Part shown: positions 38,240-46,314 of the stretch, in pieces | How positions within the stretch are numbered: the first letter of the stretch is position 1 | Layout: each line of letters begins with the position of its first letter | NCBI GenBank assembly: GCA_027451885.1 | Contig: DAIDHX010000005.1 | Location: forward strand, 1 to 60,549 | Source of the DNA: Planctomycetales bacterium | GTDB taxonomy: Bacteria > Planctomycetota > Planctomycetia > Isosphaerales > Isosphaeraceae | Reading direction: 5' to 3' | Length of the DNA stretch: 60,549 nt | Position numbers and translations under genes: made by a program | The notes under the pieces: generated by a model | Databases searched by the model: none | Seen by the model: the letters and a program-made list of their open reading frames with translations, nothing else | What the model was told of the DNA's origin: nothing

Positions 38240-39240
38240 AGACGCGCAAGGTCACTCGGCGGTTCGGGTTGTGCGGCTTTGGGTTCGTCGCGGTCTGGGT
38301 CGGCCTGGTGTATGCGCTTGGGCTTGCGGCGGGCTGTGGCGCTCCTGCGCCTGAACCGGCCGCGGCCGTTCCCGGCGCCTCCGCGGCGGCCGGCGAGAAG
38401 CTCGAGGAATACCCGCTCGTGGGGTTGGTGCGCAAGGTCGAGGTCGAAAACCAGCACGTCACGATCAAGCACGAGGAGATCCCCGGTTTCATGGGGGCGA
38501 TGACCATGCGCTTCGCCCTGCTGGATCAGCCGGTGATCCGCGAGCTCAAGCCCGGCGATCACGTCCGGGGCACGCTGCGAGTGCATACAAAACAAGGCGC
38601 CGTGACCGATTACGAGCTTGTGGGCCTGGCGATCAGCGAGCACGCGGCCGCAGACGGGGCCACACCCGCCCAAACGAAGGCTCAGATGCATCCCCCGGCC
38701 AGGCGGCTCGAACCGGGCGACCCCGTGCCCGACTTCACCATGACCACCATGGAAGGCCGCGTTCTTAAACTCTCGGAGCTCCGCGGGTATGTCGTTGTGA
38801 TTACTTTTATTTACACGCGGTGCCCCTTGCCCGAGTTCTGCCCGCTCATGGACCGGAAGTTTCGCGAGCTGGCCGAGCATGTCAGCGCGGTCTCCGCCCG
38901 TGCCGAAAAGGTGCGAATGATCTCGCTTTCCTTCGACGCCGTGCACGACACTCCGGAGGTTCTCCGCAAGCACGCGGCCGCCCGCGGCGCCATCCCGCCA
39001 CTCTGGATCTATGCCAACGCCGCGGATGCGGAACTGAACAGGATCGCGGGCCCGCTGGGCCTGATTTATGGCGAAAACGGCCCGGAATTCGCCCACAACC
39101 TTTGCACCGTCGTGATCGACCCGGATGGGAAGGTCGAGAAATTGCTCGTGGGAACCGCGGCGAATCGATTCGAATCCGCCGACATGATCAAGACGATCAG
39201 GCAAGCGATCGCCAAATCGAGTCCGAACCCACGGCCCTAG
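38236..39240 (+). CDS. SCO1/SenC-family lipoprotein fused to a CusF-like copper-binding domain
   Basis: Predicted periplasmic-side lipoprotein of 334 residues. Residues 1-34 form a signal with lipobox LAAGC. The first domain (about 55-135) contains IPGFMGAMTM and LKPGDHVRGTL, the CusF-type copper-binding pattern with Met/Trp-like ligands. The second (about 155-330) is a thioredoxin-fold SCO domain with FTMTTMEG, CPLPEFC (cysteines five apart rather than three) and the distal His in EFAHNL. It probably delivers copper to an oxidase or handles copper stress. The ATGA overlap with the creatininase gene suggests translational coupling. Confidence 0.87.
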   Translation: MKTRKVTRRFGLCGFGFVAVWVGLVYALGLAAGCGAPAPEPAAAVPGASAAAGEKLEEYPLVGLVRKVEVENQHVTIKHEEIPGFMGAMTMRFALLDQPVIRELKPGDHVRGTLRVHTKQGAVTDYELVGLAISEHAAADGATPAQTKAQMHPPARRLEPGDPVPDFTMTTMEGRVLKLSELRGYVVVITFIYTRCPLPEFCPLMDRKFRELAEHVSAVSARAEKVRMISLSFDAVHDTPEVLRKHAAARGAIPPLWIYANAADAELNRIAGPLGLIYGENGPEFAHNLCTVVIDPDGKVEKLLVGTAANRFESADMIKTIRQAIAKSSPNPRP

Positions 39241-39769
39241 AGTGCGGAAAAAACCAGTCGTGAGTGTGGAAATGACCCGTCTCTGAATGGGTTAAGAGAA
39301 GTCGTTGGTTGGCCAGGAGGACCCTGCATGTAAGGCTTAAGTGATTGTGGAATATGAGATTACAACCTAATTGAATATAAAAGATTGCAGATTCCGGTTG
39401 ACAGACGTGGGATTAAACTTAAGATGTCGTCAAGCACCCACGTTGTGATACGTTCGCGCAAGATCGTGATGGAGCCGTTTTCGCAATCACCGCGTCGCGC
39501 CGGCCCCGCCTTATCGCAGCGGTGAATGAGAAGAGATCGTTTCCGGCGGTCGGTTGGCGCGTGGGCAGATAGGAAGCTCACGAGCCGAGTGCAGGTGGCG
39601 GCCGTCGAACGGCGTTGGAAGGCGCTCTTCTGATTTCGGAAATGGTCAGAATCGGCATGGAATGCTTTCAGGGATTCCATGCGTGGTCTCGAGCACCGAG
39701 GATGGCGTCTGGGTGCCAACGATGTTCAAGCGCGATCGAGTTTTGCGAATTTGAGTGGAGGGCAAACCC
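39241..39769. other. 529-base intergenic region, partly AT-rich, before the ArsR gene
   Basis: The first 230 bases are noticeably richer in A and T than the rest of the window. It contains a TTGACA/TAGGAT-like promoter at 39398-39425 and no credible ORF. The segment 39426-39769 would be a long untranslated leader for the ArsR gene. No tRNA or riboswitch motif was recognised. Confidence 0.5.
39398..39425 (+). promoter_or_regulatory. Sigma70-type promoter upstream of the ArsR gene
   Basis: A perfect TTGACA (39398-39403) is followed after 16 bases by TAAGAT (39420-39425). It is the strongest plus-strand match in this region. The ArsR start is about 345 bases downstream, so an unseen small RNA or a long leader must lie between. 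Confidence 0.45.
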
Positions 39770-40129
39770 ATGGCGGCGACGAAGACCAGCGCGAAGAGTG
39801 TCCCGGTGACGAAGACGGTGATTGGGCGACCGAAGACCCTCCGCGCGGCCGAGCAGCGGTCGCAGCAGGCGCGCCGCGCCTCGATCTTGCTCAAGCATGT
39901 GAGCGATCCGACCCGGCTGCAGGTGATCTTGATTCTGGCCGACGGCGAGCGCCATGTGGGCGCGCTTTGCGACCAGCTTAGCCAGAGCCAGCCCGCGGTG
40001 AGCCATCACCTGGCTCTGCTGCGGCACGGCGGCATCATTTCTCCTCGGCGCCAGGGGAAGAACAATTTCTACAGCCTGACCGAGATCGGGACCGACCTCG
40101 CCCGCGTGGTCAAGAACCTGATCGCCTGA
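39770..40129 (+). CDS. ArsR-family transcriptional regulator
   Basis: DNA-binding dimeric repressor of 119 residues. After a 35-residue Ala/Lys/Arg-rich N-terminal extension, the winged helix contains DPTRLQVILILADGERHV, CDQLSQSQPAVSHHLALLRHGG (recognition helix) and RRQGKNNFYSLTEIG (wing). The usual metal motif ELCVC is reduced to ALCDQ with one cysteine, so classical arsenic or zinc sensing at helix 3 is unlikely. The ATG at 39770 has GGAGGG 7 bases upstream. It is convergent with the tolC-like gene. Target and inducer are unknown. Confidence 0.88.
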   Translation: MAATKTSAKSVPVTKTVIGRPKTLRAAEQRSQQARRASILLKHVSDPTRLQVILILADGERHVGALCDQLSQSQPAVSHHLALLRHGGIISPRRQGKNNFYSLTEIGTDLARVVKNLIA

Positions 40130-40243
40130 TTGCCCGCGCGCGGGCGCTGGGGATCGCTCAGCGCCCGCCGCTCCTGCCTCTTGCCGCTCACGCATCAAGT
40201 CATACCGACCTTTCCTCTCCAGCATGCGTGAGTTCGTGTTCCA

Positions 40244-41866
40244 TTAAGGCAGGACTCGCGCACCCATCACGGTGTTGAGGTCGATCATGGAGCGCCGGTG
40301 CCGCACCAGGGCGTCGAGATACGCCTTGGCCTGGTCGTTAAACCTGCGCTGGGTGTCGTGATAGGCGAGCTTGTTCGCCTCCCCTTCCTGGTACAGCAAC
40401 AGGCGATCCTTGAGTGCCTTTTCAAGTCCGGGAAGCACCATCGATTTGATCCGCTCCGAGATCAGGCGGCTCGCCTCGTACTCTCGGTAGGAGCGGCGGA
40501 CCTCAATCTCAACCCTCCGCGCCTGCCCCTGGAGCTGCACATGTGACTGGTCGATGTTGTATCGAGCCCTTTCGATATTTCCCTGGTTGCGGTTGTAGAA
40601 GGGGACGGGAACGGTGATGCCAAGCGCCCAGGACGTGCCTGAAAGCCGGTTGAAAGGCACGTTGTTCTGAAAGGTGTAGGGCTGGACGAGCAGGTAAGCA
40701 TCGGCGAAACGGTTGGCTTGCTGCAATTTGAGATTGGCCTCGGCGGCCGGAACGCCGAGCCGGTAAGCGATCATATCCGCCCGGCTCTCGAGTGCCTGCG
40801 CGATCATGTTCTCAACAGGCGGCAGCGGGGGCGCCTGGATTTTGATGGCGCCTCGAAGCTCGAGCTGGTCCGCCTCGGCGGGTGGGATTCCAAGCAGTTC
40901 GGTGAGAACCAGGGTGCGTTGCTGGAGGATCTGGTGGGCGTCGTCGAGCCCGAGCCGGGCAATGCCTAGATCAGCGCGGGCCTGATCGACGTCGGCGCTC
41001 ATTACGCCCTTGTGATTGAACAGGGTTTCATTAATTCGCACGATCTCGGTGAGGCCCTGGACACTGGTCTCGGCGTAGTGCACGGTTTCGCGCGCGGCGA
41101 GGACGTCAAGATACGCGTTACAGGCCGCACCCACGGCCAGCCGGACCTCATTTTGGTACTGCGCTTCCATCACGTGGAGCGCCCGGGCGGCGTAAGTCAT
41201 CCGCGCCTTGCGTTTGCCGGAGTAGTCGAGCGGGTGTGACATGTTGACATCGTACTGATTGGGGCCTCCGGGCCGCGCTCTCGAAAATGTGCCGTAGGGA
41301 TTGAGCTGGCTGTCCGCGTAGAAGATTGGGTTTGCGCGCAGGCTGGCGGTGAGCACGTCGGCCCGGGCCTGCGGGATCTCGTACTTCTTGGCGAGCAGGT
41401 CGAGGTTGCGGTTGACCACGAGCTCGATCGCCTGATCGAGGGTGAGTCCGTTCGGCGGGCCTTCTTCACCTTCGTGCTTGGGGACTTCGAGCGTGCCATA
41501 AAAGGGGGCGCGAGGCACTGGGATTGGCTGGGGTGCGACAGAGACTGGTCCGCCAGGGGGGCCCTGATAAACGCCACCGGGCATGGTGACCGCGGTGGGC
41601 ACGCGCCCGCCCGAGGCGCCCAGGCGGCCCAGGATCATGTCACCGCGACCGGGGACCATGCCGCCGATCCCGCCGCCCCCCGCACCCGGCGTTGGACCCA
41701 GGAGCGATTGCATCGAGCCGGGCTTCGACATGAGCGCTGTGCCAGAAGGCAACAGCCCCGACTCCTCAATCGTGGGTGCCTGACCGTAAGCGGAAATCGT
41801 TCCCCCCGCAGTGACGGCAAGCGAGCTGAACGCGAAACGCAAGCCTTTTCTCACAAGCGACTTCAC
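40244..41866 (-). CDS. TolC-family outer-membrane efflux protein
   Basis: Outer-membrane channel component of 540 residues. A signal peptide (about 1-29) ends at SAYGQA. A Gly/Pro-rich spacer to about 135 precedes two OEP repeats of long helices, beginning LTLDQAIELVVNRNLDLL and NMIAQALESRADMIAYRLG, which build the alpha-helical barrel. It would pair with an inner-membrane pump and adaptor, but none is adjacent; partners are elsewhere or the CusF/SCO context suggests metal efflux (inference). An ArsR gene lies convergently at its 3-prime end. Confidence 0.9.
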   Translation of the reverse strand: MKSLVRKGLRFAFSSLAVTAGGTISAYGQAPTIEESGLLPSGTALMSKPGSMQSLLGPTPGAGGGGIGGMVPGRGDMILGRLGASGGRVPTAVTMPGGVYQGPPGGPVSVAPQPIPVPRAPFYGTLEVPKHEGEEGPPNGLTLDQAIELVVNRNLDLLAKKYEIPQARADVLTASLRANPIFYADSQLNPYGTFSRARPGGPNQYDVNMSHPLDYSGKRKARMTYAARALHVMEAQYQNEVRLAVGAACNAYLDVLAARETVHYAETSVQGLTEIVRINETLFNHKGVMSADVDQARADLGIARLGLDDAHQILQQRTLVLTELLGIPPAEADQLELRGAIKIQAPPLPPVENMIAQALESRADMIAYRLGVPAAEANLKLQQANRFADAYLLVQPYTFQNNVPFNRLSGTSWALGITVPVPFYNRNQGNIERARYNIDQSHVQLQGQARRVEIEVRRSYREYEASRLISERIKSMVLPGLEKALKDRLLLYQEGEANKLAYHDTQRRFNDQAKAYLDALVRHRRSMIDLNTVMGARVLP

Positions 41867-42076
41867 GCGCGTACTCCCTTGCTCAAGGACTGCCCTGGCG
41901 CGGCCTGGACCGCGTGAGCGGCACGACGGGCCGACGGCGAGGACGGCGAAATCCTTGAGATCAAATCGGCGCGCGCAGGGGGTGGGGTCGAGTCAGATCG
42001 CGCGGATCGACCGATTCCGCCTGAGATTCCCCGGGAAACGAATATTCCGGCGCGTGGGCGCGTGCGTGCACCAGGG

Positions 42077-43666
42077 CTACCGGGATGCCTGGGCGCCTGG
42101 GGGTTTGTAACCTGGGGCAGCGATCCAGGAACGGATCAACTTGCCGTCCGCGGCGTTCCAGAGCCGAATCTCGCCGTCCCACGAGCCCGAGGCGATCATC
42201 TTGCCATCGCGCGAGACGGCGAGAGCGTAGATCCAGTCCTGATGTCCCTCGAGCCGGCGGACCGTCGCGCCTTTATCGGTGAACACGCGTACGGATTTGT
42301 CGGCTCCCGCACCGAGGAGATTCTTGCCATCGGGCGTGAACAGCATGGCGAAGACAGCGCCCCCAAAGCCGCCGATCTCGCGGATCGACTTGCCGTCGGC
42401 GTCAGGGTTCCAGATGCGGATTCGGTTGTCCTCCCCCGCGCTTGCTACTCCCTTGCCGTCTGGGGTGAAAGCGACGCTGAAGACAGGTTGATTGTGGCCG
42501 GGGAAGGTGACGAGCGACTCCTTCTTGTCGATGTCGAAGACCTTGGTGGTCTTGTCGCGGCTGGCTGTGGCCAGGCGCTTGCCGTCGGGGCTGAAGGCCA
42601 CGTCGACGACCCAGTCGGCATGATCCTCGACATTGAAGATCGGTTTACCGGTTTCGACCTCGAGCACGCGCACCGAGCGGTCCGCGGAGCCGATCGCCAC
42701 GCGTTTGGAGTCGGGGCTGAAGGCGACGGCGAAGACGACGTCCTGGGTTTCGGCGAGGTCGCGGGCGGGTGTGAGCTTGCCATTCGCCTCGACCTTGAAG
42801 AGCCGTGCGACGCCGTAGATGCCGGGATCGCCGCTGGCCGTGGCGAGCCACTTGCCGTCGGGGCTGAAGACGACGCGATAAATCCGCTCCGCAAGGCCGG
42901 GGTAGCGTCCTATGAGGGTGCCCGTTGCCGTTTTCCAGGCGGTGATTTCGTGAAAGCCGGCGGCGAGCAGCGTCTGGCCATCCGGCGTGAAGGTGAGCCC
43001 GGTCACGGGGATCGTGGCGGGGTAGGTCTCGGGTATCGCGATTTTTTCGACCTTGTGCATCGCGATCGTCCAGTCCTCGGCCGGCGAGGTGCCGTCGTAT
43101 TTCGCGCCTTCGGCCACCCAGCGCTCGATGAGCTTGATCTTCTCAGGGCTGAGCGGGTCGAGCTTGTAGGGCATGCGGGGATTGCCGTTGGGGCGAATGA
43201 CTTCGACCAGGTAGCTTTCCTCAGGCTTCCCCGGCTCAAGATTCACGCCCTCGCTCTGCGCTCCTCCCTTCGCGAGCTGCGTGAAGGTCGTCATCGCATA
43301 CTTGCTCTCGGCCTTCTTGGCGTTGTGGCAGCCGATGCAGTTTTCCACAAACACAGGCGCAACCTCGTGCAGAAAGCTCACGGGCCTGGAGGCCGCCACG
43401 GATTTGGCTTCGGGCTTTGCCGCTTGTTTGGCAGCGGGTTTCGCCGCGGGTTTGGTCTCAGCCTTCGCCGCGGGTTTGGTCTCAGCCTTCGTCGCGGGTT
43501 TGGTCTCAGCCTTCGCCGCGGGTTTGGTGGCAGGTTTGACGTCAGCTTTGGGCGCGGCTTGCTTCCTGGCAGGGGCGGTCTTGCCGTCGTCGGCCAGCGC
43601 GGCTGGAGCCAGCGAGACCACCATGGCGGTTAAAAGGGTTAGGAAAAAGCCTGGCGCCCTGGTCAT
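42077..43666 (-). CDS. Planctomycete-type cytochrome c / WD40-propeller protein
   Basis: Predicted exported protein of 529 residues. Residues 1-25 are a signal peptide. A linker (about 30-92) is a run of KPAAKAET-type units. A single-haem domain follows with CIGCH and a likely Met ligand in NPRMPYKL, typical of the planctomycete PSCyt1 domains. The rest is a WD40 beta-propeller of about seven blades with repeated FSPDGK/FTPDGK and IRIWN/IRLWN strands. It is thought to act at the envelope in redox or protein-interaction roles. The start at 43666 is 49 bases after the stop of the PPC-type gene, so the two form an operon. Confidence 0.9.
   Translation of the reverse strand: MTRAPGFFLTLLTAMVVSLAPAALADDGKTAPARKQAAPKADVKPATKPAAKAETKPATKAETKPAAKAETKPAAKPAAKQAAKPEAKSVAASRPVSFLHEVAPVFVENCIGCHNAKKAESKYAMTTFTQLAKGGAQSEGVNLEPGKPEESYLVEVIRPNGNPRMPYKLDPLSPEKIKLIERWVAEGAKYDGTSPAEDWTIAMHKVEKIAIPETYPATIPVTGLTFTPDGQTLLAAGFHEITAWKTATGTLIGRYPGLAERIYRVVFSPDGKWLATASGDPGIYGVARLFKVEANGKLTPARDLAETQDVVFAVAFSPDSKRVAIGSADRSVRVLEVETGKPIFNVEDHADWVVDVAFSPDGKRLATASRDKTTKVFDIDKKESLVTFPGHNQPVFSVAFTPDGKGVASAGEDNRIRIWNPDADGKSIREIGGFGGAVFAMLFTPDGKNLLGAGADKSVRVFTDKGATVRRLEGHQDWIYALAVSRDGKMIASGSWDGEIRLWNAADGKLIRSWIAAPGYKPPGAQASR
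43443..43529. repeat. 24-bp tandem repeat coding the Lys/Ala linker
   Basis: The unit gccgcgggtttggtctcagc plus cttc is repeated at 43443, 43467 and 43491 with one base change, then a partial copy from 43515. On the coding strand it encodes repeated (A)ETKPAAK units in the linker between the signal peptide and haem domain, so linker length can change by slippage. Confidence 0.8.
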
Positions 43667-43715
43667 GAGCTGGGTCTCCGCAAGTTCCGCAATCGATCAA
43701 ACGAGGGCGTCGTGG

Positions 43716-46055
43716 TCACTTTGGGACGACGATCTCGATTGGGAGAGGCTGCGTGGGATAGTCCTTGTTTTCCACCTTGTACGCCGGTGTGATCTGCCCC
43801 TTCACGTCAGCCGGCGCCGCTCTGGGCTCGGCCGCAACTTTGAAGGTAAATTCCGCTGTCTTGTCATCCGCGGTGATGGGGTCGGATTTGAGACCGGCTG
43901 GCAGGCCCGTGAGCTTGAGCGTCACGGGTCCCTTGATGCCGCCCTTGCGCACCAGCTTGCCCTTGAGCTCGAAGGTTGTGCCCGGCTTCACCTGGATTTT
44001 CGCGGCCGCCATCTCAATCGCGACGGGGGGGACGACGTTCAGGGTGACGAGCGGCAGGTCGAGCTTTTGATCCTTCCCCTGGACTTTGCCTTCGGCCTGA
44101 AGGGCAAGGCTGAGCTTGCCTGTTGGCGCGGCGAGGATCGTTTTGACGCTGATCGTGCCCGAGGTGGCCTTGGCCGCGATGTTCACGGGCTGGACCGAGC
44201 ATCCCGTCGGCAGGTCCCTGGCCGAGATCCGAAACGCGTCGTCCACGCCCTTGGGGCGGGTGATCGTGATTGGGATCGTGCCTGTGAAGCCGTGGGCGAC
44301 CTCAACGGGAGCGGCGGAGACGTCGAGTCCCACCGCGGGGGCAACCGCCGGTGCGAGCGTCACGCCGTGGAACACCACCGTGCCGAGTGGCGGGTCCGCG
44401 TCCTTCACAAAAACGACCGTCTCCGTGGCGGTGCGTTCGATCGTGCCGGCCGGTCCTTGCCCGCGGCCGACAAGCCGAACCGGCGCGGGTGCAAACTCCG
44501 CGGTCTGAGCCGCTGTGAGCGAAAGCGCTCCGGTTTTCTGGCCGGCGGGAATGATCCCCTCACGGATGGTCACACCCGCCGGCGGGTCCGCGACCGTGAG
44601 TGTGATCGCCCCGTTGTATCCCTTGCGATTCACCGTGGCGGAGATCGTGGCATGCCCCCCGCGCGGGATGCTGAACTCCGATGCGCCCGCGTCCAGCTCA
44701 AATTCTTCCGAGATCGGCTCGACCACGATGCGGTAGGGATAACCAATCCCGCCCCGGCCGGCCAGGTCGCGGAGCACAAGCGTGATTTCCTTCACGCCCC
44801 CCGGGACCGTGATGTCGGTCGAAGGGTCGGCAAGATTCATCGCCTGCGCCTGGTTGTTCCGTTTCTTGACACGATTCACAACCGTGTCATCCGCGGTGAC
44901 GATCACGCCCCCTTTTTCGTCCTTGACCTCCATGATGCCGTCGAGCGCGGAGCCAAAAGCCGAGGCTTGAACCTCGATATGCAGCCGCTTGCCGGGTTCG
45001 GTCGCCACGATGAATTGATCCGTGTCGCCTGGCGGATCGATACGGCCGTTGAAGACCACGGGCCCGATCGCGCGGATGGGCTGGTCGTCCACGGTGGATT
45101 CGCGGAGTTCGGGATAGGAAGACACGGCCAGCGGGCCGATCCCATCCGCATCGTGAAATCCCCTGCTTGAGCCAGGCTCGGGAGGCAACAGAAAGCGTGG
45201 AACAGCGATCGCGGTTCCGGGGATTGGTGTGAGCCGCGTAGCCACGCTCTCAACGCCCGCGAGCGTGCCGCCCCGTAGCTCAAGTCCGAGCGTTTCACCC
45301 GCCCGGCCGCCCAGCGGATAAACCTCGTCCGCCACCGGCACAGCGCCCACGAGCATTCGGTAAAGCGGCCGGTTCGCACCCTGGTAGCGCGAGTCCGAGA
45401 TCTCGATCACATAGTCGCCGTCGCTGGGCAAGACCGCCGTGAGCCGGGCGTCAATCTCCAACCCCGGTGAATCGTCCGCCGAGGCGACATATTTCCGGGA
45501 GGCCGAGGCCGACGTCAGGCGGATCGTGGGATCGACGCCGGAGCCGATCCGGGCGCACATTGCGTCCACGACGATGCGCTCGCCCGCGCGGCCGTGAAAG
45601 CGAAAGTAGTCCACGTCGTTGCCGTCGAGCCGGCCCTCGACAATGATCGGCGTCGCAGGCAGCATCATGGCTCGATCGAACTGGCTTTCGTCCTCTTTTT
45701 CCACGATCTGCGGATACTGGCCCACGGCAAGCAGGATCGGGTTCGAGAGCCCGCCATCGGTCTGGATGCGCACGGGGTAAACGCCCACAGGGGTCGCGGG
45801 ATCCGCCGTCACCCGGATCGTCCACGCGCCATTCACCTTCGACCCTGGCGCGGACTGGAACCGAAAAGGCGCAACCAACCGGGGGTTGCCCTCAAGCCCA
45901 GCGCCAGTGAACTTGAGCTCGGTCGCCTTGCCGCGCTCAATCCCCGCCGGCTCCATGTTGTCAAGATGCGCAGGCGAGCCGAACGCGGAGCAGGGGATCA
46001 TCGCCGCGGTAACAGCGAAAACGATCATGCCATGGAGGCGGCGGCGATCAATCAT
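43716..46055 (-). CDS. Large secreted Ig-like/PPC-type domain protein
   Basis: Exported protein of 779 residues. The signal peptide is at about 8-28. No catalytic motif is visible. Domains are beta-sandwich repeats: an N-terminal one with ELKFTGAGL, a PPC-like one with NDVDYFRFHGRAGERIVVD, a second with GDTDQFIVATEPGKRLHIEV, and several Ig-like folds with VTLTVADPPAGVT and LTGLPAGLKSDP repeats. Such proteins accompany cytochrome/WD40 proteins in planctomycetes and may bind surface polymers. The start at 46055 is preferred; 46199 adds 48 Arg/Pro-rich residues. The cytochrome/WD40 gene follows after 49 bases. Confidence 0.82.
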   Translation of the reverse strand: MIDRRRLHGMIVFAVTAAMIPCSAFGSPAHLDNMEPAGIERGKATELKFTGAGLEGNPRLVAPFRFQSAPGSKVNGAWTIRVTADPATPVGVYPVRIQTDGGLSNPILLAVGQYPQIVEKEDESQFDRAMMLPATPIIVEGRLDGNDVDYFRFHGRAGERIVVDAMCARIGSGVDPTIRLTSASASRKYVASADDSPGLEIDARLTAVLPSDGDYVIEISDSRYQGANRPLYRMLVGAVPVADEVYPLGGRAGETLGLELRGGTLAGVESVATRLTPIPGTAIAVPRFLLPPEPGSSRGFHDADGIGPLAVSSYPELRESTVDDQPIRAIGPVVFNGRIDPPGDTDQFIVATEPGKRLHIEVQASAFGSALDGIMEVKDEKGGVIVTADDTVVNRVKKRNNQAQAMNLADPSTDITVPGGVKEITLVLRDLAGRGGIGYPYRIVVEPISEEFELDAGASEFSIPRGGHATISATVNRKGYNGAITLTVADPPAGVTIREGIIPAGQKTGALSLTAAQTAEFAPAPVRLVGRGQGPAGTIERTATETVVFVKDADPPLGTVVFHGVTLAPAVAPAVGLDVSAAPVEVAHGFTGTIPITITRPKGVDDAFRISARDLPTGCSVQPVNIAAKATSGTISVKTILAAPTGKLSLALQAEGKVQGKDQKLDLPLVTLNVVPPVAIEMAAAKIQVKPGTTFELKGKLVRKGGIKGPVTLKLTGLPAGLKSDPITADDKTAEFTFKVAAEPRAAPADVKGQITPAYKVENKDYPTQPLPIEIVVPK

Positions 46056-46314
46056 GGGCTCGCCCTCGGGGCGCTCGGGCCTGGGATGCTTCGAGGCGTT
46101 GGGTCTCGAATGCGGGGAACCTGGCCCGTCCCTGGCGTGTCTCGCTAGCAGGCGAGCAAGGACGAGGTGTGGGGCGTGATCCCCCGCAAAATTCAACACA
46201 GTTCAAACAGTTCTACGGTCGCATGCATTCGCCACGATTGTCAAGCGCTCTGCTTCCCGTGTGCGGCCGGGGATACACGCGATAGAATAAACTCCATGCG
46301 AGGAGGTTCCGCAG

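Noticed and set aside
42062-43633. 523-codon plus-strand ORF opposite the cytochrome/WD40 gene
   Set aside because: Shadow ORF; its repeats mirror the KPA-linker repeats of the real gene.
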